DNA from: Neurospora tetrasperma FGSC 2508 | Taxonomy: Eukaryota; Ascomycota; Sordariomycetes; Sordariales; Sordariaceae | Length of the DNA stretch: 64,000 bases | Reading direction: 5' to 3' | Assembly (NCBI RefSeq): GCF_000213175.1 | Contig: NW_009799103.1 | Location: forward strand, 275,295-339,294 | Shown here: positions 55,181-64,000 of the stretch, piece by piece | How positions within the stretch are numbered: the stretch's first letter is position 1 | How the letters are laid out: each line of letters begins with the position of its first letter | Made by a program: the position numbers and the translations under genes | Notes under the pieces: generated by a model | What the model saw: only the letters and a program-made list of their open reading frames with translations | Database searches by the model: none | What the model was told of the DNA's origin: nothing

Positions 55181-56222
55181 CTAGCGATTTTCCCTGGGCT
55201 GAAAAGGATCTCTCCCCTCTGCAAGATCTTTAACTCGCCGCCTCACTTGTTGCAGAAAAGTTCGGTCGGCGTCCTCCGGCACAGGGACATAGTCATATGC
55301 CTCGTACGAAATGAAGGTCACCATAAACGCCGCCAGCCCCAGGGAGATTATGTACGGAACCGCCACATACGACTCGGAATCCCACGGCCTCCTCTCCAAA
55401 ATCGGTGTGCACACGACAATCGACAGCCCGATCAGGTAAAGGCCGGTTGACCACGACATGACCATGATGGAGCATTGCCAGAAAAACATTCTTCGTGCGC
55501 TCAACACCCATTGCGGCGGCGGCGGCGGCGGCGAGGATTGCCCAGCAGCTGTCGCCGTTCCGACCACCACGGGTACTACGGCACCTGCTTTGCTGCTGCT
55601 GCTGCTTGGTTGACTCCCCTGTGTTGATGCGCCAGCTTGTGCTTCAACATCTGTACTACTAGGAAGATGCTGCTGGGTCAACCTCTTTAGCGCCAGGATC
55701 TGATTCAGATGTCGTAGTATGACCTTCTTTGCCGAGTCTGCGTCGACGGGATTATCCACGTCCAAAGCCTTTTCCTCGTCGAGCAACAGGAGTAATAGTT
55801 GCTGTTGCGACGCGACACCGAATCCCAGGATGCACAGCGCCAGCGACGCGTACCACAAAGCTGGGCCGGTCCAGTGTGAAGTCTGGATGCTTGCCCAAGA
55901 GAGGGATGCAGTGACAATGGCTGTCAAGGCAAATGCCTACATATCCGTTATTAACACGATAACTTCATGGCTGAGTGGTGTTGCCAAATCTTACCCCGAC
56001 TATTATACGAGTCAGTTCGTCCCATTTCCCTGCCCGCCAAGTCTTGACGGCCTTCAGTAGTGTCGTTCGATTTGCCGGTACTTCTATATCCAGGTTTGCA
56101 ACAGCCTGGATCTCTTGGGCCGGCCGAAGAGTACAATATATAAACATATGCTGATATGGGAGCGTGACCCAGAACCTGGCCGCAATCAAGACAGAAGTGC
56201 CTGCCTTGCTGAGCCACTTCAT
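55181..56222 (-). CDS. Four-TM membrane protein, unknown function
   Basis: Exons 56222-55995 and 55936-55181 encode 327 residues; the intron (55937-55994) is GTAAGA...ATGTAG, phase 0. Hydrophobic segments: GAFALTAIVTASLSWASI, GPALWYASLALCILGFGVA, WQCSIMVMSWSTGLYLIGLS and VAVPYIISLGLAAFMVTF. Between the second and third is a soluble loop with a helix (AKKVILRHLNQILALKRLTQ) and a Ser-, Val- and Pro-rich low-complexity stretch with six prolines. The first 76 residues and the C-terminus (FLQQVRRRVKDLAEGRDPFQ) are probably cytosolic. This looks like a filamentous-fungal integral membrane protein type; no function known to me. Confidence 0.85.
55517..55532. repeat. GGC trinucleotide repeat (coding, poly-Pro)
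   Basis: GGCGGC run on the plus strand, encoding the Pro run of the four-TM protein on the minus strand. Confidence 0.8.
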
Positions 56223-57399
56223 GGTTGAGACTTCTTTTGGTGCTTCGAGAAGGCGACAGGTGTACAACAAGTGTTGAGCTGTGAGTTAAACACTTGTTTA
56301 CTCCCTCAACCAGCGTGGGGGTTCCCGCTAAATAGGACTCAGATGTGAGGTGGAGTGCTGTGAAAGTTGAGTCTTCCCAAGAGCCCGACTACAGTCCAAT
56401 CACAAGGAGATGTTTATCTACCTAGCTACATATGCAGGTGGACCAAAGGGAGGATGGCGTCTTTCAGCCTCATTCATCAAAATCCACTTGTTCCCTCGCT
56501 CATTGCACATCATTCACGCCGCATTTGAACCTAAAAGACATTACATACCTTCTGTTAGGTGTTCGAGATCAATGTCCTTGCAGTGGATCTACACTAACCT
56601 GCACGGGCAGTGACATGTCTCCTCACCATAGGCTGCTAAACGTGATTTGCCCCACACACGGGTGGCTTGCAGTTGTGCAGATTCAGCTTTGACAGCCTGA
56701 TGATGCTGCGCACCTTGGAGACACATTGAAACACTCATAACATTGGTATCTGTCAAGTCATTGGAAAGAGGTAACTACGGATGAAGGACGAAGTGCTAGT
56801 GGATGTATCAATCTGATTAAAGATAAAGAGATAGAGAATTAGACAAAGAAGGAGGTACAGAATAACCATGTGTGGATCATATCTACATGTGTGCCAAGGA
56901 ATGCCAAGAACTGGTGATGGCTTCAACGCTGTCTGGAGGTACATACACTATACTACACTCAACTTTTCTTTTCACTTTTTTTTCCCTCCACCACCACCAC
57001 CACTACCACCATCACCCTTTGTGACCAGCACAATTGCAATGGCCCTTTATGTTCCAGGTCCGACATACCCGCCCTCTACCTACCCACCTATATGCTTCCA
57101 CAACAGCGCCTCTTAACAATGAGAATTTCCAGTTTCTTTAATCACTCCAGTCTTGTCCTAGGCACACCGAGCGCTCCCAAGCGCACTTATTTCAAGAGGT
57201 GGTATTGGTCAAATTTACTGCCTTCTACTGATGATTCTTGTCCCTGGTCAATGATGCACTGCCACAGCACAATTTTCGTATTATCCCTCACTGAACTGGT
57301 GCAGAGGTCGATGCAGAGTTCTTTTCAGTATTTCGATTTCTGCGCGCGCGTGTCAGTTAGTGTTTTTTTTTGTTTACACTCGCTGCTGCTGATGGGCCG
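56223..57399. other. Intergenic, no gene recognised
   Basis: 1.2 kb, with a CCACCA-rich pyrimidine patch (56983-57017). No gene seen. Confidence 0.55.
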
Positions 57400-57711
57400 A
57401 TTCGTTCCTATTTTCTGACCCCTTTCAACTTCCCTTTTACACTCAAAGGGACGAGAAGTTAACCTAGAAGCAAAATGAAGAAGTTTAAGTAAACTTCTCG
57501 CAGGCAACTAATCAGGCTAATACTACTTGTAAAGATATAATACCACTAGTGAAGGAACCACCCGTGTGTCCTTTACCTTCACTAGTGGCATTAGCCTGAT
57601 TAGTTGCCTGCGAGAAGTTTATTTGGACTTCTTCCTTTTGCTTCTGGGTTAACTTCTCGTCCCTTTGAGTATAAAAGGGAAGTTGAAAGGGGTTAGAAAA
57701 TAGGAAAGAAT
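57400..57711. mobile_element. 312-bp foldback element with 122-bp inverted arms (MITE or hairpin RNA locus)
   Basis: 57400-57521 is the reverse complement of 57590-57711 with eight mismatches in 122 bp, six of them transitions. The 68-bp centre contains a further perfect 13-bp inverted pair (CCACTAGTGAAGG at 57543-57555, CCTTCACTAGTGG at 57576-57588) and an extra 21 bp on the left side. There is no coding capacity. No clear target-site duplication was seen. The right arm carries TATAAAAGGG (57670-57679), the left arm TGTAAAAGGG in the mirrored position. The mainly C/T differences between arms would fit mild RIP or ordinary transition bias. It could be a foldback transposon remnant or a long-hairpin source of small RNAs. 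Confidence 0.75.
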
Positions 57712-60700
57712 TCATTGGTGAGATGTTGTGTGTTTGTAGCCATTTCTGTAACCCTTCATGTTAACCCTATAAGGAAAACTTTAAAACCCTCTGACTTGTT
57801 CGCATTTGCCGGGCCATGCAATACCTAATTTCGACACTGTCGAAGGACCAAAGGCTAGAGACTCACCATGAATATGGTGAGTCATTTCCACTGGACTTTT
57901 ACCATCAACAAACCAAGAACCATCTCGAAGTCATTCGAGTGACTTCTTCGTTTCTTTGAGCCGAACTCGGCCGAGCCTATTCCACAACAGGGTTAGGGTG
58001 GGGATCTCATGACGTCACCAGGATCTCCGTCCGGGACCAGCCCGGGACAAGCTCCCGGAAGTCCATATTCGGAACGAAAGGCATCATGATGGTCATCGGC
58101 CGCCGCACTCGCGACATGCACCGACGGCAGCGACGACAACCTTGATGATTCTCCCTCTGTGTCAAGATGGGAATAATGAATTGGGTATGTAAGCATGATG
58201 CCCTAATGAGGAAATCAGGACGTGAATCACGGTGATATGGTTCACTAGAGCTTCCTCATGCTTCCCTGAGTGGTCTTGGCTGTAAGCTCCCCGTGTTGAA
58301 AAAAGGGCGATAATGTCGTCAAGGGCGTTTCGTTTGTGATGTTTTCCAAGGCGGGGAGATCTATCAAAGCTGGGAGGGGAAGAAAAAATAAGAGTGGCAC
58401 GGTGATGGTGGAGGAAGAGGAGATTGATTGCACACAGGACAACGAACCCATCGCGTACTTATTTACATAGTTTTGAGAAAGACCGCTCGTCCGGATTGTT
58501 TGGATCGTGCACTTGGCGGTGGTGGGATTGATATTTGGAATTATACTATTGAAGATGCCTGAAAGAGGCGAAAAGACATTGCATGTTGGTTTGAAGAGAG
58601 AGTGACGGAAATTTGATAAAAAGTGAAGACAATCCGTCTGGTGGAACGGATAGATGGAACGTTACGGGGCACCGGGGAAATTCAAGGAGCAAAAGTGGGG
58701 GTGGGTCATCCCCCGCATTCTGGCATTTTGGGAAGGGGGTGTTCTGTGAAGGGAGGGTTCTCTGACCTCTACACTACCGGTGTCAAGTGGACAAGGTCTG
58801 GGGCACGAGACGGACCATGTGAATGTCTTTCCTCTGTGTAGGACTTCTGCCTGATCGTTTTGTTCAGTTCTGATGTTGGCACGGGAGGCTTGGACTTTTG
58901 CTTTGGGTCGCAGATGCGATATTTCAGTTCTTGGCTTGGATTAAGCCGAGTTGCTTCGAGGCGACATATTGCCTTTCATCAAATCCAGAGTTTATCATGA
59001 TTGCCATATAATGCTGGTGTATCCAGAAACGGTCAAAAATGAGAATCTCAGAAGCCACCCTTCAGCATCTCGTCGACATAAAAACAAAGGTTGGTGGCAA
59101 CCGATCACCACAATAACTAATCAGCGGACAAGGAAGTGGCCGGGATGGGAGATAGCCGACGGGACCCTGAAGGAATCTCGGGGCCGCTTTTCTCCAATTG
59201 GCGGTCCTGCTGATGGTAATTGAATCGTCGCGGGTGATCGATCTTCTTATCATCAGTTGCAGGAGGGAGGCCTGGGATGGAGGGCCACAAGGCGCAGGCC
59301 GTCTCTCACGTTACACGCGCGAATGCAAAGGTCATGCTCCGTCATGTCCATCGTTACCTCTTTTGAGAGTTTTGTCAGCTTACACGCTACTTCCTATGGT
59401 ATATTGCGGCGCGAAGAGCCCCAATCTGTCAAGCGATTTGCACACATCTCAGCCTTATCAACCTCGGTGTCTATGGTAGTGGCGAAATGCGTTGGCCTTT
59501 ATGCGAGCCTTACTATGCTGGGCTATATCAACCGTATCGTGTCATAGTCGGCTTGGCTTGGCTTGGAGCGTCAGACGGACACTCACTCGGCCCGGGAGTT
59601 GTGATGCCCAAACTTGCATTTTGACAGTCGCCGCCGACAACGGAAGGACGGTTGGGTCGAAACACGGACTCCATTAAACTGAACATATATCTCAATTAGG
59701 TAGGTAGACTTGGTGTGATGTATCATGATGGTGGTGCCCATGGTGTTGTCACCAGATGGCCCCGCCAAGCCCTACCGGTTATGTACTCGCCTGTGCGGCT
59801 CCCGAGAAACTGAAACGACACCAAGCAAGAAGGGGAAGGTCAAGATGGCGACGATCCAAACAACTGCCTGACCACATGTTTCTGTTGAGTTTCCTGTTTG
59901 TTTTTTTTTATTATTCAATCGTTCAGAGACGGACTGCAATGTATCGAGGCAACAGGCAGATTACCAAGACATGATAACCACAAGTATCGTGAGACACACA
60001 TAACTTGCCTCCGTGATCCGGCTCTTTGGTCCTTCGTTCTTTTGCAAATCGCAAGTGTACCTACTTACTATACTCCGTCAGCAGTGGTCAGCTCAACTCA
60101 GCCCTCTGTGCCACCGCACAAGATATATTCGCCTTTTTTTCCTCAAGTTGCGGTCAGACGAGCGACACAATCGTTTCCTTTTACATGATTACACTAGACG
60201 ACTTTTGTCTGCGAGGCAAAGGCAGCAAAAAGGGGACCACAGGCCAAGAAACGCCGATCAGTGTCAGTGCCACAAGACCAAAAAGTCTGTCGTCCATCGA
60301 CGAGAAATCCAAAGACGTGGTGAACCCTGAATTTTTGCGATTGGGACACGGCGCAGCAGACTACCTAACAAAAAAGCAAAACAGAAAGGCAGGCAGGTCT
60401 GAACAGGGAAGCTCCCGTCGGATCTTTGTCCGATGATGGTTGGAGAGCGAACGAGAGCGAACAAGAGCGAACAAGATTCCACGCGAGAAAAGAGGTCCGG
60501 GTCCGGGTGCGATTGCGAATCCGGGGTGCCGTGCAAGAAGGGTGGATATCCCTCCCTCCCCACTGCGACAAGGTTCCGTTTGGGTGTCGTGGTGGCGCTA
60601 GAAGCCCACTAAAACCGGGTCCCAGGGGGGTACCGAATCGTCGCCGAACACACCGCTGGCGCACGCTGGCGGGGGTCAATCAGGTACCGAATCTGGGAGG

Positions 60701-61893
60701 GATCCCGCTGTCGGGGCAGCAAGGAAGACCTGAGCCAAGCGCACGGGCAGCGCTTGGTTTCTCCCAACAACGTCATCGAAAACTGCAAGGTACCCTTTTT
60801 TCCTCCAGTTCTTCGCCGAGCTTCTTGCCTGCTCCGTCCTGTTCTTTTTGTTTTTCTCCCGTTAAAGACTGGAAAGGAACGGAACCGAACGGGGATATAA
60901 AGTACAGAAGTACTCCATTGTTGACCCCAATCTTTTCCCTCCACACTTCCCGTCCACACTCGGCTTAATCCAATACCACTCGGTATCGATATCGCATTGA
61001 TTCTATAGGTACATATAACATCCATTTCGCCCACGCGACAAGAACACTCAAAAACTCCCGATCCGATCTGTTGTCCCACGACCGACACTCCCCCGTCCGA
61101 TCCTGAAACAACCCAAAAAACAAGAATCGATCGCCTAGTCGAATATTCAATCAAACTGACAAGCGACGACACCCAACCGGGCTCTCCTTGTCATCTGCTC
61201 TCGACATAGCAAGCAGGTACCCCGCGCGGACTTATACCAGGCACTCCTGACTGAACGCTTACGACATCGCTCCGCACTCAGCTTGCCAGCCACCGACCCG
61301 TCCCATATCCAGCAGGCAACCAACAGCTATTCTCTATATCTTTCTTGCCCAGCAGCCTGACCATTTCGCCTGATCGCCCGCTTTGTCCTCGCCTTGCTTC
61401 GGTCTTTTTTTTCCCGCGACACATTTTTTTGCTGGAATCCTCGGTACATCGCGATTGTCGATTTGCACCTGACGGTGGTCCAAAATACCGAATCGAAGCG
61501 ACAAGACCTAGTGTAGTGTAGAACCTGACTCAGAGAGATTGATGTCCGGTCCGTGTGTCGCCTCCCCGGCAAGCCGACAACCGAGACCCACATACCTTGA
61601 ACAGGCAACCCGTTGTCTGATATATTAACTTGGTCTCCTCCCTTTTTCGTCTTGGGTTTCTCTTTCACCACCCATACGTACCCAACAACCTTGACCTACA
61701 ACAACAACCACAACAGCCATATATGGTCTCGAAGCCGGATTCTTCCTTACCTTCATCCACAAACTCAACACCAACACCCTCAAATTACAACAAGCACTCA
61801 AGCAGGGAACAGGCTAGCATCGCAACAACAACCACCACAACCATTGAACGAACACCACGATCCACCTGCTTCCGACAACACACATCACAAAAC
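57712..61893. other. Intergenic with palindromes; leader of the downstream gene
   Basis: No gene recognised over 4 kb. It contains perfect short palindromes at 57860-57883 (10-bp arms) and about 57927-57946 (7-bp arms), and from 60896 on the probable leader of the His-rich protein gene, rich in CA and containing several short uORFs. Confidence 0.5.
60896..60902 (+). promoter_or_regulatory. TATA box (GATATAAAG)
   Basis: Canonical TATAAAG followed by a CT/CA-rich presumed start region at about 60920-60965. The next supported ATG on this strand is at 61894, implying a leader of nearly 1 kb (or a spliced leader). Confidence 0.6.
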
Positions 61894-62310
61894 ATGTGTT
61901 CACCACAGGGCTCACCGCAGGGCCCGGTCGGCCAGTCCTACATGCTTGTTCCTAATCTGCACGTCCCGGACCCAACGGTGGACGAGATAGAGCTTGACAA
62001 CACCAACGCATGGATGGTAGCCACCGTTATCGAGGACGATGATCTCATGTTTGGCGGCAAGCCATTGAGCGCATGGTACGAGGAGGATCGCAGACGACTG
62101 AGCTCTAGTAACGAGGATGAAGAGGAGATTCGAGGCCGACAGCGCGACCCCGTCGTAAGGTTCGATGCCCACCATCAACATCGACACCACAACACCCATC
62201 ATCAACCGCAACTGCAGCACCATCACCATTATCAACATCATACTGTCCATCACCCACATGTCGCTCATACTCATCATACCACCAAGAAGACGGGCGAGAT
62301 CAAGCACTAA
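61894..62310 (+). CDS. Small conserved-looking protein with His-rich tail
   Basis: 138 residues from the ATG at 61894 (CACAAAACATG, a typical fungal leader end). An in-frame upstream ATG at 61723 (57 extra Thr/Ser/Gln-rich residues) is possible but has poor context and lies in CA-repeat-like leader sequence. The core is acidic and structured-looking: SYMLVPNLHVPDPTVDEIEL, NAWMVATVIEDDDLMFGGKP, LSAWYEEDRRRLSSSNEDEE. The C-terminal 60 residues contain about 25 histidines with Gln and Thr (HHQHRHHNTHHQ, QHHHHYQHHTVHH), ending KKTGEIKH. The His tail could bind metal or drive condensation; function is unknown. The long TATA-driven leader suggests regulated translation. Confidence 0.75.
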   Translation: MCSPQGSPQGPVGQSYMLVPNLHVPDPTVDEIELDNTNAWMVATVIEDDDLMFGGKPLSAWYEEDRRRLSSSNEDEEEIRGRQRDPVVRFDAHHQHRHHNTHHQPQLQHHHHYQHHTVHHPHVAHTHHTTKKTGEIKH

Positions 62311-64000
62311 ACAGCCCGGTACTTTTTGTATTTCCTGGCGATCACACCTCGGCTCTGCCATCATAGTTGATGTCACACAGCGCATACTTGTGTGCAACAC
62401 ATGTTATGCGACACCGGATCGGTCCATATCACCATGTCCAATGGTACCGAGCCTCGGTACAAATCGCCCAAGATACTGTCGGTTACACTGCATCGCCGAC
62501 CTCGGCTTCCATAGGCTCGCCTTACTTAATTCGACACCGAAGCACCTTTATACAGATCCTCAACTCGTTATCCCGGACCTGGAATGTACGGATACCTTGG
62601 GCATATGGTTACGAAGGACGATACTTGATACCCATTACACTCCGGTCCTGGCGATCGGACCCTACTCGCCCTCATCGACCCTGTTTGGGTGCATGGCACA
62701 GTCGTTTCCCTTAATGAGAGTTCAACGATGTAATGCAGACCTTTTCTTTTGTTTGGTGTGCGGGTAATAGTTCATGCCCTCTCGCTCTTCTCTTTCTCTC
62801 TCTCACTTGTTTGTTCACATGATACCACGGGTTTAAAGGTGCACATTGCATACTTTTGGAATGGGTTACAGGAGTTTTTTTTGGGGGTGATGCTTTGTTG
62901 TCATTTACATATTGAGCGTTGCAAGCCGGTGCCGGATGGGTTTTGCGTCTGACTGACGGACGGGCGGTTTACGGTCGTTCACTGGAGATGTAGGACTGAT
63001 ATCGGCGGCATGTCCGGTTGGAGTGTACTATGGTATCACTTCTTGTAGAGAGAGGTAGTCAATGCCTGGAGCAATTGAATTTGGGATCACAGCACTATTA
63101 CATCCGTTTTGCGGCTTGATTTGCCTCGTCGCTTGGAGTTGCTCATTGTTTATTTGCACATGAATGTTCACTACGCTCGTACGTCGTACTCATGTCCACA
63201 GACCTTTCCGTTATTGCTCGAAGACGTGATTCCTTCCTATCGGCCCCGTCTGAAACCTCCCATCTTCTTCAAAGATACTTACCTCCAGGTAAGTCAAGTC
63301 AAAGAGTTGGACCCTTCTTTCCCTTCCGTTGCGCCACCACCCCCCTCCCTGAATACCCTGACAGGTTTGTTGCGTCGGCAACAAAGAACTAACCAACTCT
63401 AGCCGTCGGACCTAGAGATGGCAACCCTGCTACCCTGCATCCGGCAACTTGAACCAACAATGAGCCTGGACCCCTTGTTTTGGGAAAAACAAACTGTAAT
63501 TTTTTGGTGGCTTGGCATGGATGCATGGCTGGACAGAAAGAAAGATGAGAAGGAGGATAGAAAGAAAGATAAGAAGGAGAAAAGAAAGAAAGGTGAGAAA
63601 TAGAAAGATGATGCGCCTGAAGCTGTAGGTGGATGGAGGTAGCTCGTCCACATCAACATTCACATCCACGTGGGCCACGTGGAGGGGGGAAAGGGGCACT
63701 ACCCGATGAGAGAGGGGGGCTTCAAGACGGAAGTGAAAGTGGACAGGACGGGATGTCTGCTGGGTCTGGATCTGGGTCTGGTTGACATCATGATGGATGG
63801 AACTTACCGTGCCGTGCCGTATCGTGCTGTGTCGTGTCGTGTCTTCCACGTGCCGTTCATGTTCACCACCGCAGTCCATCACAGAACCAACTGCACAGCA
63901 CAGCACAGCACAACATTGCTTCGCCCAACCGAACCTACCTACCTAACTATGGCAAGTCAGGCCGTCCAAGTGGTAATAAAAGCACGAAAGAAAACGGAAG
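62311..64000. other. Intergenic to window end, no gene recognised
   Basis: 1.7 kb. It contains a purine tract with AAGAAAGAT units (63535-63600), GTGCC/GTGTC pentamer repeats (63810-63842) and CACAG repeats (63893-63911). Short frames only. Confidence 0.55.

Noticed and set aside
61723-61893. N-terminal extension of the His-rich protein
   Set aside because: Thr/Gln/Ser-rich CA-repeat leader sequence with weak ATG context; the ATG at 61894 fits better, though the longer form is not excluded.

Overview
The window is nuclear DNA of a filamentous ascomycete (Pezizomycotina), most likely a Sordariales member close to Neurospora/Sordaria. Supporting signs are short introns (about 55-120 nt) with GTAAGT/GTATGT-type donors and CTAAC/CTGAC-like branch sites, CA-rich leaders in front of Kozak-type ATGs, scattered TAGGTACC-type motifs in the spacers, an intron-bearing tRNA-Pro, and typical gene families (fungal complex I 20.1-kDa-type subunit, SWR1, S28 peptidase, AflT-like 14-TM transporter, Clr5-domain protein). 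Gene models below were built by hand from reading frames, splice signals and family alignment from memory; no database was searched.

Layout. 0-5 kb: the 3' part of a DUF1769 gene, an uncertain ORF carrying an internal inverted repeat, and a two-TM acidic membrane protein. 5-16.4 kb: a long gene-poor tract with homopolymers and minisatellites; its only good coding signal is a minus-strand Pro/Arg/Asp-rich gene at 12.2-12.7 kb that appears frameshifted. 16.5-23.5 kb: a SnoaL-like protein (+), a flavin monooxygenase (-) and an AflT-type MFS exporter (-), a candidate small metabolic group. 26.3-28.4 kb: a conserved fungal protein with a long disordered tail. 29.6-36.8 kb: the NDUFB8-type complex I subunit and the SWR1 chromatin-remodelling ATPase, divergent from an 0.8-kb shared promoter. 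38.9-39.3 kb: a small Arg/Ser-rich protein behind a strong TATA box. 41.7-43.8 kb: a secreted S28 serine carboxypeptidase followed by tRNA-Pro(AGG).

44.7-56.2 kb is the most unusual part: a signal-anchored protein of unknown function, an ankyrin protein, a large membrane protein with a Cys-rich ectodomain and an NNGGVGG-type C-terminus, a second ankyrin protein paralogous to the first but in opposite orientation, a Clr5-domain protein and a four-TM protein. The two ankyrin genes share intron position and phase and flank the membrane protein, which suggests an inverted duplication and possibly a linked recognition or defence-like module (inference).

56.2-64 kb is mostly non-coding. It holds a 312-bp foldback element with two 122-bp arms differing mainly by transitions (a MITE/foldback or hairpin-RNA candidate) and a short His-rich protein preceded by a TATA box and a leader of about 1 kb. 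No virus-like element, CRISPR array or rRNA gene was recognised.
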